Numbered from the stretch's first letter, positions 24,851 to 36,540 are shown. The stretch is 64,000 nt of DNA from Rhizodiscina lignyota (GCA_010015805.1 ML978125.1:2170001-2234000); one strand, 5' to 3'. Made by a program: numbers and translations. Notes: generated by a model not told the origin, from the letters alone.

Positions 24851-26257
24851 TCCACCTTCTATCGAGCAAGGCGTTCCTGGAGAAAGGCGTCCAAGGTAGT
24901 CTCAACCTTTGGATTCCTCTGCATCCTCGACTGTCATGCCCTCGCCTGCTCTGCTTGACCGCTTATAGCTTGCTCCACAAGATCGTGTAAGTCGCCGATT
25001 TCGAGAGGTGTATCTAGTTGAGAGAATATGATATCGAGGCAAGGCACACTGTCTCGAGTGCTGTACGGAGGAGGTAGACAGAGGTTGCGAACGTAGAGCT
25101 GGACGTAATAAAGTGGGTCGAGTGTGAGGCGCCTAGCTGAGCAACGATTGTCTGGTACCAGGCGGCGCAGCACAGCGCTTTGAGAGATGGCGAGGGTAGT
25201 CACGACGATTGCAATTGAGGAGACCACGCGACCGTCTTGGAGGGTAGATGAGGCTTGTGAAAAGGCTGCTGAGTGGGACTGGTGTAAGTTGGGTTTGAGG
25301 CACTCGTCCTCGTGGCCTGCTCTCGCCCGCGCTCTCTGATTGGCCGCGCAAGAGTCTGCCGACTCACTCTATGAAGAGCTATCTTCCTGCGAGCAAACGG
25401 TTACATTCGCCTTCCGCGCTTCTAAGAGGCTTCCGCCTAGAAATGAATTTACATTCGAGGTTATCTGGGAATAGCTTGCTCAGCCTGCCTTAGAAGATCT
25501 ATTTCCTGTTGTCGTAGAAAAGAGACGATGTTGCAAGTGTCATACGCTGGGGAGAAACTAGCCCCTTCGTCGGCGCCTAGCATTATCCTCTTTTTGCCTG
25601 GCCTACGAAATACCTCAATTATCATGCCGCTCAGCCATGGCGCGATGGTTGATATCGAATCTCTGTTAGTCGGAGAGCTACGAGCTCGGCCGCACTCTAG
25701 ACGCCGGTGTGGCTTGAAAAAAGGCGTCAGGAACGAACTGTCGCGGTCGGCGCAGTGAACGACTGCGATCCCTCGCAGAAGGGTATCGTGCAGTTATTTT
25801 GCCACAAGTAGGCAACTCACTCACGTTATCCAGCTGTAACTACATCTGGCGCTGCTTAGTTGCCAGCCGCGCTGGCTCGCGGACTCTCAACACCGAGCGT
25901 TTTGTCATCAGTGGGAAACTCTCCTTCGGCGATATCGTCCAATGAGAATCGGCATTAGTCCTCGCGAAATCCCCCCGGGATAGGCGACCATAGGCACGCA
26001 ACCTCTCGAAACTCCTTTGTGTACTTGCGTTGGCAATGGAACCGGCACAATGCAACACGGTATGTACGAATCACGGAGGAAATTAGTTCAATGGTAGGCA
26101 TATATATAAATCACAGCATTCAGACAGATCATCAAGCCATCATCTACGAGTGAACATTCTACTCTATTCAGAAGCTCTCAATCTCCAGCATTTTCATTCT
26201 TAAAACTTCCAAGTCTCGCTCTTCTCAGCTTTGTCAAAGTCTTCCGCCTCCTTAATC
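24851..26257. other. Divergent promoter region
   Basis: A 1.4-kb interval between the start of the BCK1-like gene and the start of the reductase gene. It probably holds a long 5' UTR for the kinase. A TATA element is visible only on the reductase side. Open frames (for example 24934-25227 on the minus strand) look like chance. Confidence 0.5.
26101..26110 (+). promoter_or_regulatory. TATA box of the reductase gene
   Basis: TATATATAAA lies 148 bp before the ATG at 26258 and is followed by a CT-rich leader (about 26150-26250), a common fungal core-promoter layout. Confidence 0.55.
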
Positions 26258-27292
26258 ATGTCGAACCGTCAAGCAGTCATCCCCGAAGCCACAGGCGCCA
26301 TCGTCGTTCGAGATGTGCCAACGTATGTCCCTGGAGAAGGGGAGATACTGGTCAAGAACCATATCACAGCATCAATTCCTCTCGAAGCTAAGCTTCAGAA
26401 ATTTGCATTCATGCCTCTGGCATACCCAGCCGACACTGGTATTGCTTTCGCGGGCACGGTCGAGGAAGTCGGTCCCGGCGTCACGAGATTCAAGAAAGGA
26501 GATCGAGTTGCGGTAGCAAGAGCGATGTACCTTTTCGGAGATTCAAGGACGGGGGCGAACCAACGTCTTGTGATTGCAAAGGAGCCAACGGCGGCACACA
26601 TTGGGCCAGACGGTGACTTCGCAGAGGCAGCATCTGCCATCAGCAATCTTGCCACTACTGTTCCGGCGATCAGCATCGTCGCCGGACTGGATCGCCCTTC
26701 GAAGTCTCCAAATCCTGCAAACAAGGACACCAAAGTCCTTGTCTATGGCGGTTCATCCCAGCTTGGACGACTTACCATTCAGTATCTCCAACAAGCTGGG
26801 TACACTGTTATCACCACATCCTCGCCAGCGAACAGAGACGACGTCGTTGCTCTTAATCCAGAATACGTTACAAACCATTCCGCTAATCCCAATGAAGTCA
26901 CGGCAGACCTCATTGCTCATGGCCCATATGCTGTCGTCTTCGACGCGGTGAGCCTGCCGCCAACGCAGGCTATCCTTGGTCCGGTTATGCTAGAGAACAA
27001 GAAGCATGGCAAGACAAATGTTGTCCTCGCGACTGGGCCAGCCGAAACTGCGCCGGAGGGCGTTGAATTCCGCTTTGAATCGTTCTCTGTGCTTCTGCAG
27101 ATGGAGGAAAAGAATGCGGACGTGAACAAGTGGTTCTTTGAGGAGTATGTGCCCGGTGTCTTTGACGGGACTTTTAAACTGGCACCGACACGGCTGGAGA
27201 ATGTACCTGGTGGTCTGAACGCGTTCCAGGGCATCCTGGACAGAATCCTGGGTGTGAGCGGGATCAAGCTGGTGTATAATCCCTGGGAATAA
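26258..27292 (+). CDS. Zinc-free medium-chain dehydrogenase/reductase (quinone- or enoyl-reductase-like)
   Basis: A single exon of 344 residues. The frame opens at a TTG at 26231, but the real start is the ATG at 26258 (MSNRQAVIPEATGAIVV). The N-terminal GroES-like domain has PGEGEILVKN and GTVEEVGPGVTRFKKGDRVAV. The Rossmann part carries the cofactor loop VYGGSSQLGRLTIQYLQQAG at about residues 164-184. The Cys and His zinc ligands of alcohol dehydrogenases are absent, which fits the NADPH-dependent quinone reductase/trans-enoyl reductase branch. Proteins of this kind occur both as stand-alone reductases and beside polyketide synthases. No synthase lies nearby, so a general redox role is likelier. 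The substrate is unknown. Confidence 0.9.
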   Translation: MSNRQAVIPEATGAIVVRDVPTYVPGEGEILVKNHITASIPLEAKLQKFAFMPLAYPADTGIAFAGTVEEVGPGVTRFKKGDRVAVARAMYLFGDSRTGANQRLVIAKEPTAAHIGPDGDFAEAASAISNLATTVPAISIVAGLDRPSKSPNPANKDTKVLVYGGSSQLGRLTIQYLQQAGYTVITTSSPANRDDVVALNPEYVTNHSANPNEVTADLIAHGPYAVVFDAVSLPPTQAILGPVMLENKKHGKTNVVLATGPAETAPEGVEFRFESFSVLLQMEEKNADVNKWFFEEYVPGVFDGTFKLAPTRLENVPGGLNAFQGILDRILGVSGIKLVYNPWE

Positions 27293-27537
27293 TGAAAGCC
27301 AGCGTCGTAATATGCGGCGAGTGAATGGCTGGAGGATGACCAAAAAGTTGTCACTTAGCTACGATACCTGCAACTGTTGAAATACAAAGTCACTACGGTA
27401 ATGATAGATTAAGTTTATTGAAGCTGTACACCCTCCATAGACGGTGCCTGAAGTACATCACCCTAAGCTTTCAGTAATGCTCTCGTCTGAGCGGAAGAGC
27501 AAAACTGATGTTTCCTGCACAGGCCGACGATTCTAGC

Positions 27538-28172
27538 CTACCTCTTCAACCTCCTGCTCGTCAATGACTGCCAGAGTGTCGATCTGGGTAATTCAGGCGT
27601 CCTCACTTTTCCATCTTCTACCACCTCCACCGAATGTCCCAACCTCAAATGGTTATGGACTTGCTCTTCCATGAGCTGCAGCAAGTCGCCAAGCGCTTCA
27701 ACTCGTGTCTCGCGCAACTGCTCGCTCAACAACAAGGTGCTTGGACGCTTCAGGTATCGTCCCAGCGCCTTCTTCCATGTTCCACGGTAGAAGAGTATGG
27801 CGTAGAACCGCGGATTGGAACTGCTTGATGATGCAGAGTCCGACCTGGAGCTGTCACCGGCTACCGCCGCCGGCGTGACTATAGACGGTCCTTCTCCAGC
27901 ATTATTATCATCGCCGTGAGAAGGTGTGGAATCGGTCAATCGCTCCTTGCCTTTGTGAGAGGGCTTTTGTCGTGGAGGGTCTATGCGGTTGCTCTCCGGA
28001 GCAGCCGGTGTGCTGATACAGATGTCGCTCGTTTGAAGCTGGGGAAAGAGTATTCTGATGTTGACTGCGGGTGCATTGGTTAGTGTATAGACTGTAAATG
28101 GTCGGAGTTTAACATCTCACTCTTGATCTGTTTATAGATAAAGCGGATCTGCTCCGCTTCCTCCAAGTCCAT
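27538..28172 (-). CDS. Protein of unknown function (192 aa)
   Basis: Two exons, 28121-28172 and 27538-28064, are joined over a 56-bp intron with GTGAGA donor, ACTAAC branch point and CGCAG acceptor. The protein begins MDLEEAEQIRFIYKQIKI. It has a disordered Ser/Asp-rich centre and a C-terminal helical part (RFYAILFYRGTWKKALGRYL, then LLQLMEEQVHNHLRLGHS). I do not recognise the family. A TATA-like element lies about 70 bp upstream. Convergent with the reductase gene. Confidence 0.6.
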
Positions 28173-28494
28173 GCGATGAATCGGTTCAGAAAGTGCTTCT
28201 GGTGTCAGTTACAGTGAAAATACCCTTGAACATATATCTCTCTATATAAGTTGTCCCAATTTATATTTGTGTGTGCCTTCGCTGGGTAGAAAATAGGTTG
28301 ATTGTTCTGAGTCTATTTGCTACGTCTTAATTGCTGGGAGCGATTCCCTGGTTGTTGCCCAATAATCAAACCACTCAGCCTGACCACATTATCGAATTGC
28401 TATATCTAGAAAGCTAAACAAAGAAAGTCTCTCATCCATCGCTCTAGTACTGAACTACGATTCAAGCTTAGCAATATCGGCTCTCTTGAAATCT
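28173..28494 (-). promoter_or_regulatory. Promoter of the 192-residue gene
   Basis: A 322-bp spacer between two genes on the minus strand. A TATATAGAGAG element on the minus strand (about 28235-28255) lies at a suitable distance from ATG 28172. Confidence 0.4.
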
Positions 28495-29498
28495 TCATCT
28501 TTGTGAGCCGTCCGACGGCCTCACATCCTCCATGCCGTCGCCAGAAGCTTCAGATTCGGCTGGACTCTGTGACTGGCGCACCGACAGAGGCCGCGATTGA
28601 GTAGGTATCTGCGACTGATGCAACTGCGGTGTTTCGGGGTCCATACCTGTTTGTGACTGGTGCAATGGAGGTGACCATCGTTGAGTTGGAGATCCGTAGG
28701 CTGCGGTGTCCGGAAGGTCAGCTGATTGAGTTGCAAGAGGCTGCGTCGTTTCTGTAACGAACGATTGCTGTGTACCTGTCGCGCCTCCCGTACCATACTG
28801 AGCCGAAGATGAGATTGGAGGTTTGGTGTTTGAACCGACTGCGGAGGTCCCTTTTTGCAACGATTCCGCTTTGTCTTTCTTCAGAGACGTCTCAACTTTA
28901 CCAGGGTCCTTGAAGCTACCGCCCCTTGAGCTACCTGGCGAAATGTTTTTCTTAGAATTCACGTGTCTCCAAGTCTTCTGGAGCAACTGCCAAAGTGCAT
29001 CCTTGGCATTATCGCACTGCTCTGGCCCATTCAAGACTGTCTCGTATCGGAGTATCAGGTCATCGTCCGCTATCTGCGCATCCTGTTCTCTCTCGTCATA
29101 TCCAAGGAGATCCTCTGTATCATAGACAAATGCGAAGAATTTGGGCGGCTCCTGCGAAGACAACGCATCTACCGAAGGAGAATGCATCCCAACTGCAACG
29201 CGGAGTTTCCGCGCGGCTGGATACATCGGTTTGGAGGGTTTGGATACGTGGTGTTGTCCTGGGTTGATTCGCTGATCCTATCCTGCGATGATTGGGCGGC
29301 ATTGTCTTGAGAGGGTTGGGCGGGAGGGCTTCTGGTCAATAAATCCGTGAAAGATTTACCAGTCTTTGCGAGAAACTCTTCAGCGTATAACTTTCTTGGG
29401 GTAAGATATGTTGTATTGTCAATGATCTGCATTACAAGCGACTTGTATTCGCCGCTGCTCAAAAGCTTGCGCAGGTCTCTGTCCACTTCGTCCGACAT
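28495..29498 (-). CDS. Protein of unknown function (about 300 aa, splice join uncertain)
   Basis: Two open frames must be joined. The upstream one starts at ATG 29498 (MSDEVDRDLRKLLSSGEYK). The downstream one holds KFFAFVYDTEDLLGYDERE and KDALWQLLQKTWRHV, followed by a Gln/Ser/Pro-rich tail with repeated HQSQ units. My best join is exons 29360-29498 and 28495-29258 (donor GTAAAT, acceptor ACCCAG, 101 bp, phase 1). The branch point is weak and the intron itself reads as open Ser/Gln-rich sequence, so a different join or a frame-broken gene is possible. The family is not recognised. Confidence 0.5.
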
Positions 29499-30029
29499 CC
29501 TGCTGGTGAAAGTAGAAGTCCAGATCTATGCGTGTCTGCCCAGGAAAGCATCTCGTATGACGGGGTGACATCTGGTTGCTAAATAGTTACCTATTTGTTT
29601 GCTGGTTGAGTGATGCGAATAAAGATCGGACTCGCAAACATTGGGATTTGACTTATTGCTTCAGAGACAATGTTTTGAACGTGACAAGACAAACGAATAT
29701 GGGGGTCCGACGATGAGATGGCTCCTGTCCGCGGCTGAGTGGTGCATCGCTGTGAAATTCTTCGGATGTCCATCTGATCGTGCCTCAATCGTAAAACTTA
29801 CCACCACTACTTTCAAAGGTCATGGGAGGCTTCCATGAGTGTCGTTCGAAGTAGCATCAAGTGGACGAAGCGACATCGTGAACTGCTTGAGAGAGCCGGG
29901 ATGATTCGAGCAAACTTTGGAGTCCTACGACGAGCAGTTATTCTGACTGTCACCTTCGCCGCCCAAGTGGGGGACAGAATAGTTGACTCGTGGCTGCGCA
30001 ATGTCGACCCGTGAAGATGTATATCCCTA

Positions 30030-30178
30030 GTAGTGAATGTAGATTATGCACACTGAAGCTGTGTGTTTTGGATAAATGCGCTCCGGTGTAGATTCAATCA
30101 AGCTTTTAGAGATGCTCTCGCTCGTGCTGAAGAACAAGACTGGTTCTTACTCGAGCCGTTCAGTTAAGCGGACTCAAC
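30030..30178 (+). repeat. Dispersed repeat family 2, copy 1
   Basis: It matches 38285-38430 along its whole length. Shared blocks are AGATTAT, CACTGAAGCTG/CATTGAAGCTG, GATAAATG, GAGATGCTCTCGCT, GTGCTGAAGAACAA and CGGACTCAAC. Many differences are C/T or G/A transitions. It does not code for protein. Confidence 0.7.
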
Positions 30179-32540
30179 GATTTTGTCATGCGCGTGGCCG
30201 CCATTGCAGCGAGAAGCGACGACAAAATATGAGAGTGCCAAGCATTGAATGGTCATAAGAGCGAAGACATGAAACAATTCAAGGACAGGAAAACAGAGCG
30301 TTTGAAAAGATGATCGAAGCGAAGAATCTTTCATCGAAAGTCGCCAGTCCAAGATCGCTCGCCAGGGTCGCCTAAAGATGCACATTCCATGATGCGAAAT
30401 AAGGGTCCATTCTCGACTAAGGGACCTAATGCAATAGCCTCCGGGCGGCCTCGAACACTGCACGTGTTCGGTACGGCACGACGAACCGAGGATGTTCGTA
30501 AGAAGTGGGTACATCCTATTTGAGTTCCATCGCGAGGTGAGATCGTTGATTGCCTCCGGCCGAGAACCATAATAAAAGGGGAAACTCTGATAGGTACCGG
30601 AGTTGATATGAGCCATAGCCGCGAGAAGATTGAATTTGAAGGATTTACGGGTAGGGATCGTCTTCATAATTTGAACTGGGCCGTGGAAGACTGATAATAG
30701 AGGACTATGGAGGATTCAAAGAGGTCCAATTGCTATCCAACCGTATCGCCAATATAGGTGACTGCCGGGTTCCTCTGTTGGAACGCTGCGAACGTCTGAG
30801 GTTCATTGAGGTGCCCCGGACTTGGCCAGAAGAATCGGTACCTGCCATAAGATGGGGTGGTAATGCTGTGATTCCGTCTCCCGTTGGATTGTTGGACAAC
30901 GGCAGATGCCAATCTGGCATAAGGTCCGTGCAGCGAACGTAGTCCGGTCTAGCTATGCTATCCGCTATGCAAGAGGTTCCGAACTCGAGTGGGATTACGC
31001 TCGTTGATCTTGATAGGGCAAGTAGAAAAGGACGCCACATATGGCGCTTGCATGTCTAGTAATTATTCCTGGCCGGATGAGGGAACTTTCGTCTGCTCCT
31101 GTACTTGTTAGCGAATGATCGTTGTGTCGTCTCCGTATAGCTGCAGATTAAAATGAAGAGTTGTTGAAAATCCGATAGTAAATCTCTAGACACATTTAGC
31201 ATACTTTGCCGACTCTCGCGCTAGTCGCTAAGGGTCTATGAATTTGCTACACCATGGTAGTCAGACCAACTGTCCAAGGTCGGATTGTGTTCCTAGCTTT
31301 CATTCACAGGCCTGGAGATCAAATCCGGGGTCGCTTTCGGCGGCGTTGCAGCCGTATCTCAGGTGTCAGCAATGGCAAAGATTAGAATCCATAAATACTG
31401 TTGCGGGTCAGAAGCAGCTGCGAAGCTGAGGTGCAGAGAGCCTGATAGGGTGGCGTCCCCACGCGGACAGACATGGATTGACAGCTTGAAACTGTCGCAC
31501 CGCCGCGGGCACGGTCAGTGGCACCGCTGCTTTGGAGGCCGCCGGGCGGAAGTAGAGTGGAAGGCGAGTGGGCGAGTAACGTAATGCTTTGATATGTTGC
31601 CCCATTCGTTGCGTAAAAGGGTGCCTAATCGCGTGTGAGAACAGCCTTGCCAGAGCAGTTCAACAATCTCATAGTAGTGGGAGCGAATTTTCGTGCTTCT
31701 CCACCGCGCTCCGCAATGGCGACAGAACTTTTGGTGGTCCGTGGAAAGGTACGTAGCATCAGGGACCTCTTTGCGATGCTAGTGTCGGTCAGGCAGACGA
31801 TCAGCTCTAGGCTAAGGGTCTTGATTTCATGCCTGGGTAATGCTTCAGCAGTCTTGGTCTCGAGTGTTGTAGCAATTCGTCGTGGCCACCCGTCAGCGAC
31901 CTTGGACGTTGGATGGCGGCGGCTGAGATCTGGTCTAAGCTCGAGCGATCGGGAGCCTTCCCTATATGGGCATGTAGGCGAGGCCTGTGAGAGTCTTGTC
32001 TGGACAACGTGCTCTCAGAGGGGCCGGTCATTGGTTTAAATAGTCACCGAAGATCAAGGCCTTGGCAGGGCATTCCGAGATGCTGTGAGAAAAATATCTG
32101 CAGCGGAACCCTAGGGACCTTTCTTCTCGCCGCCGAGTCGCGTGCTTTCATGGTTGTCTCTGCTGTACTCTATCGTAGCGTGGCGGAGCACAGCCCATCT
32201 TACCTTTTGCAATCCAACACAATCCATTCGGCATATCTCCTCGGCCACCGGCCTTCGAGAACGCAAAGCAGAGGCTTCCACGACCTTGAACTTGCCTTAC
32301 CGGCATGGTCGGGGTTGCCCGTTTAACGTGCTCATTGGTGAAGATGTTGGTGTGAGAGCTAGACGCTACCTTTGCACGTCCCCTTTGATCACCTTCCTTC
32401 CCTGCGACTCCACCGAAGGCGAGCGCTTTGATAATTTCTTTTCAACGAGATCATGCTGGGGGGCGTTGTGGGCATGGCCTGCGTCTGCCTGATCCGAGCC
32501 ATCGTTCAGATGGTTACACCCGCGCTAACGCGGACCTATT

Positions 32541-32550
32541 CTATATATCT
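32541..32550 (+). promoter_or_regulatory. TATA box of the phosphate transporter gene
   Basis: CTATATATCT lies 150-160 bp before ATG 32702 and is followed by a pyrimidine-rich leader. Confidence 0.5.
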
Positions 32551-32701
32551 TCACCCTATTGCCCTTGCGTGAAACACTGTCCCCCACCTGCTCTCTGCAG
32601 TAGTAAAACCAACACACTCCTTCATCAAGGACCCTTCCAGGTTACTCTGCCATCGACAAGCATCACGAGTAAGGTCAACAGCATCGAAAACTCCAGCAGA
32701 G

Positions 32702-34541
32702 ATGGCGATGCGAACAGCTGGAGGCAACTCTGCCTTCCACAATTTCCACAACGACTACGTGCGTCTCCATGAGTCAGTGATGTGATTGAATTATCATTGA
32801 CATTTCATCTAGGCTCACATCGCGGACCCCAATGAGCGTCGACGACTTGCTCTTGCGGAAGTCGACAAAGCTCCTTTTGGCTGGTATCATATAAGAGCCA
32901 TCATTGTTGCTGGCATTGGTTTCTTCACCGATGCCTACGACATCTTCGCCATCGGTCTCGTCACCGCTATGTTGGGTGTCGTCTACTGGCACGACAACCC
33001 GAACCCGAAGAAGGCGGGTACGATCCCAGATAGCTCAGATACGGCTATCAAAGTCGCAACATCTGGTGGTACGGTTATTGGTCAAATCGGCTTCGGTATC
33101 CTCGCAGATATAGTTGGCCGTAAGAAGATGTATGGTCTCGAGCTCATCCTCATCATCTTTGCCACTCTCGCTCAAGCTCTTTCCTCGGATTCGTGGGCGA
33201 TCTCCATCACTGGCATCATCGTAAGTTCCCCTGACATGACCCGGCCCGAGGGAACCAACTCCTAACGCACTACAGATCTTCTGGCGTGTCATTATGGGCG
33301 TCGGTATTGGCGGCGACTACCCTCTTTCTTCCATCATTACCTCTGAGTTCGCTACCACCAGGTGGCGTGGTGCCATGATGGGCGCCGTCTTCGCCATGCA
33401 GGGTGTCGGCCAGTTTGCCGCTGGTATCATCGCTCTGATCGTTGTGGCTGGCTTCAAGAACTCCCTTTCCACTGCCGCTACTGTCGCTGAGTGTGATGGC
33501 GTTTGTGGTGTTGCTGTGGATAAGATGTGGAGGGTTATCATTGGTTTCGGTGCGGTACCAGGCGTCATGGCCCTCTACTACCGCCTGACTATTCCCGAGA
33601 CTCCCCGCTACACCTTCGATGTTGCCCGTGATATCGTCAAGGGCGGCTCGGATGTCAAGGCTTACATGTCCGGTATTCACCAAGGTATTCCCGATGAGAT
33701 CAGCCGTGCCCAGGCCCTGAGGGACCAAGCTCCTCAACTTGATATCCCCAAGGCCGGATGGCGCGACTTTTGGGACCACTACAGCCAGTGGAAGTATGGC
33801 AAGATTCTGCTCGGCACTGCTGGTTCCTGGTTCTTCCTCGATGTTGCTTTCTACGGTCTTGGTCTGAACAACGCGGTCATTCTCCAGGCTATCGGCTACT
33901 CTGGTGGTTCCAACGTCTACGAGACCTTCTACAACACTGCTGTCGGCAATATCATCATCGTTTGCGCTGGTGCTATCCCTGGATACTGGGTCACAGTCGC
34001 AACCGTCGACACCATCGGCCGCAAACCTATCCAGATTGCTGGCTTCACCATCCTCACCATCCTGTTCTGCGTCATCGGTTTCGCATACCACGAGATCGGC
34101 ACCAATGGCCTCCTCGCTCTCTACGTCGTCGCTCAGTTCTTCTTCAATTTCGGCCCCAACGCCACCACTTTCATTGTCCCTGGCGAGTGCTTCCCCACCC
34201 GCTACAGATCCACTTCCCACGGTATCTCCGCCGCAACTGGTAAGGTCGGCGCCATCATCGCTCAGGTCCTCATCGGTCCTCTCCGTACTCGCGGCGCCGT
34301 CGCTGGCGCCAAGGGCGCAGCCGCCTCCCCTTGGATCAACCACGTCATGGAGATCTACGCCCTCTTCATGTTCTGCGGTATTTTTACTTCTCTACTCATC
34401 CCAGAAACCAAGCTCAAGACGCTCGAGCAGCTCGCTGGCGAGGTCCCGGGCACGCCTGAGTACGACCCTGTCCTCTCCAGGCACAACGTCGTGCCAAAGC
34501 ACGATTCACCCGAGCCGCGAACGCCGGAGAAGTTTGTCTAA
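32702..34541 (+). CDS. pho84: High-affinity inorganic phosphate transporter (PHO84 type, MFS)
   Basis: Three exons (32702-32758, 32813-33220, 33276-34541; introns 54 and 55 bp, the second with CTAAC branch point) give 576 residues, close to yeast PHO84. It is a 12-helix proton/phosphate symporter of the plasma membrane. Visible signatures are FFTDAYDIFAIGL in helix 1, the MFS loop GILADIVGRKKMYG, GVGIGGDYPLSS in helix 4, the YRLTIPETPRY region before the long central loop, and FFNFGPNATTFIVPGECFPT in the second half. Codons favour C in the third position more than the neighbours do, which suggests high expression. No clustered CACGTG phosphate boxes were seen close to the promoter. A 357-codon antisense frame is a shadow of this codon bias. 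Confidence 0.96.
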
Positions 34542-35195
34542 TTCTGTAGTAATACTGCTTTCCTTTGTTGCATGATTGCATGGATGGTTGCATGGTAGCA
34601 TGGTGCGATTCCAGTTTCCTGGGTTGTTAGATCGCGGTGCCATAGTTTGCGAGGTCCTAAAAGGGATGGGATATGGGCTGTGCTATATTTTTGCTCTCGT
34701 TCACGGACGATGGTTTATACCTAGAGGTTTAATCAATGCATAAATCCAAATTAATTATTGCCATGATGATTTACTCTACTTCTCCCAAATATATGAAACA
34801 GCCCCTATTTTATATTTCCGATTATTTCCGGCCTTAGAGTAGTGGGGGATTTACGCTAGTCCGTTTACGTCGGAATATCTCAACTTTGGTATGAAATCTT
34901 CAGCTTCATCTCCAACTTCTCCTCCTCAGTAATAGAACATTTCCCTCATATCTTAGACATCGTCTCTTTTGCACAGATTTTGCAGATATATTGCGATGTA
35001 ATGTACTAATGAAGCACTCTCCTGGACGATCCCAAGCTTGAACAATGACTACATTACTCCACCAGCCTCACCTTAAATGTGCAAGCCCTTGAAGGGTACC
35101 TTGACATTCTAGAGCAGTCCTCTAGAGAAATCGAGTAGTGCAGTACTTCAGCATCAAATGCTACTTGTTATTTTTCTTAGGGACACTATTTGCAT
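34542..35195. other. Intergenic between convergent genes
   Basis: A 654-bp AT-richer spacer with a GCATG short-repeat tract just after the transporter stop. Nothing else was seen. Confidence 0.5.
34568..34604 (+). repeat. GCATG short-repeat tract
   Basis: Four imperfect units of (T)TGCATG/AGCATG occur in 37 bp, probably within the transporter 3' UTR. Confidence 0.5.
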
Positions 35196-35994
35196 CTACC
35201 ATGGTAGTTCATATCCCTCGCGGTGCCAAAATCTCCCAGTATCTTCGATCCCTTTGCTCATCAGAACTCTCCATAGCTTACTTGCGGCTTCATCCGGCTC
35301 CACCGTTTCCGGATTTCTGGGCCCTCCTCCCCTCTGAAGGAGATTGGTGTTGACGAAGCCTGGATGCATGATGACCACTACGACGTTCTTGTCCTTTAAC
35401 TCAATAGACAGGTTTTTGCAGAACTGGTTCAGTGCAGTCTTGGAGGCGCGGTATGCGTAATTGCCGCCGCTGCTGTTGTCGGCAATGGAACCCACACGAC
35501 TGGACATCATCCCTATCCGCGGGCTTTTTGATTTGAGCAGATTCGGGAGCAGAGCTTGAGTTAGGAGTAAAGGCCCGAACGTATTGACACGGAATGTTTT
35601 CTCGCACGCTTGCATGTCGATACTTTCGAGGTTGTCTTTCTCTGGTCCAACCATGATGCCTGCGACCGTCAGATGGGGGGTTAGTTCGCGGTTGGAAATA
35701 CTGACGGACCTGCGATATTCAAAAGCAGATCCACAGTCTGTCCTTGGAGCTGCTCGGCGAATTGCTTAATGGATGATTCCGACGCTACGTCTAATTGAAA
35801 GGCCGCTTTAGAACCCAGGCTCTTGATCTTGTCTCCAATGTTCACATCTGCGGCAAAAACATCATAGCCCTGTACGTAGTGTTACTGTGAGGATGAACGG
35901 CCCACCGTGTTGGAGATGATACCTCGCCCACTAAAATCTGCGCAAAGGCATGGCCAATGCCTGAGTTCGCACCTGTTACAACAGCAGTTGGCAT
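35196..35994 (-). CDS. Short-chain dehydrogenase/reductase
   Basis: Three exons (35923-35994, 35710-35869, 35196-35659; introns 53 and 49 bp) give 231 residues, a typical classical SDR. Seen in order: the cofactor loop TGANSGIG at residues 7-14, a DV dyad after the adenine pocket, NIAG where NNAG is usual, the catalytic Ser region MMSSRVGS, and the YRASK active site. The second intron uses a weak donor (GTCCGT), chosen because it alone restores NIAGIM. The carbonyl-reductase/sniffer-like branch is likely from HPGFVNTNL. The substrate is unknown. Its 5' end faces the PC-esterase-like gene with repeat copy B between them. Confidence 0.9.
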
Positions 35995-36540
35995 TTTCAC
36001 GGAATTCTTGAAATTAATGATTTATCTTTGCTACCCCTCTCCCCCTTTATATCCTGGAGCACGTTACTCTCCGAATGACGTGTTGCTTTGTAATAGCCAA
36101 GTAACGTCAAAGACATCGAACAGAGGCATGCCTAGATAGTCCTTGATACTAATTCTATCTAGAGATTATGCGAAAGAGCCAGTTTCTTGTGAGCGTATGA
36201 GACCTGCAACAGCATCTCTTTTCCGCAATAACGAGATGCAAATCTTCTACGGCAGGTCTAGTAAGCTACTCTCTGAAATCCCTAAATGTAAAGCCACTAA
36301 TATGCGGAAGGTTCTCGGAAGTACTGAAAGGCAACTTAATATAGTGACTCCGCAGAGTATTCGAATATGAGATGGTATGGTATGGCGCGCAGTTCCGATG
36401 TGTCCCTTCCATATTCGACGCGCAGCTTCCACACTCATGGTCCCTGCCCAAACCCAAATTAGACTTCGATCTTAGATCTTCTAATCTCTTCTCAACTTCC
36501 TTTTCTCTCTTGTCACTCTCTCCGTATCATCTCTCGTACC
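35995..36540. other. Divergent intergenic region with repeat copy B
   Basis: A 546-bp interval between the dehydrogenase and the PC-esterase-like gene. It is partly filled by the repeat at 36175-36356. The last 100 bp are a CT-rich leader (TTCTCTCTTGTCACTC) before ATG 36541. Confidence 0.5.
36175..36356 (+). repeat. Dispersed repeat family 1, copy B
   Basis: It aligns with copy A from AGAGCCAGTTTC through GTGAGCGTATGAGACCTGC to a GTGACTC end. It has the same orientation as the other copies. Confidence 0.7.

Larger units (their letters stand above)
29499..32701. other. Gene-poor region with repeat debris
   Basis: 3.2 kb with no supported gene. It contains one copy of dispersed repeat family 2 (30030-30178) and, at its end, the promoter of the phosphate transporter. 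Open frames up to 134 codons (31635-32039) lack coding character. It is not strongly AT-rich, so heavy RIP is not obvious. Confidence 0.55.

Noticed and set aside
24934-25227. 97-codon minus-strand frame upstream of the BCK1-like gene
   Set aside because: It has a hydrophobic-looking start but no splice path into the kinase and no family; more likely 5' UTR or chance.
28995-29310. Plus-strand frames over the 300-residue gene
   Set aside because: They are shadows of the minus-strand coding frame.
30461-30466. CACGTG as a phosphate-response (Pho4/NUC-1) box for the transporter
   Set aside because: It is an isolated site more than 2.2 kb from the start codon, with no second box near the promoter.
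31245-31335. tRNA-like pattern (weak A box, and GATCAAATCC resembling a B box)
   Set aside because: No acceptor stem or anticodon arm could be folded, and the B box has a mismatch at an invariant position.
31635-32039. 134-codon plus-strand frame upstream of the phosphate transporter
   Set aside because: No recognisable product, no promoter context and no splice continuation; chance length in moderate-GC DNA.
33270-34343. 357-codon open frame antisense to the phosphate transporter
   Set aside because: It is a shadow of the strong third-position C bias of the transporter exon; the product is low-complexity Asp/Gly/Ser with no domain.
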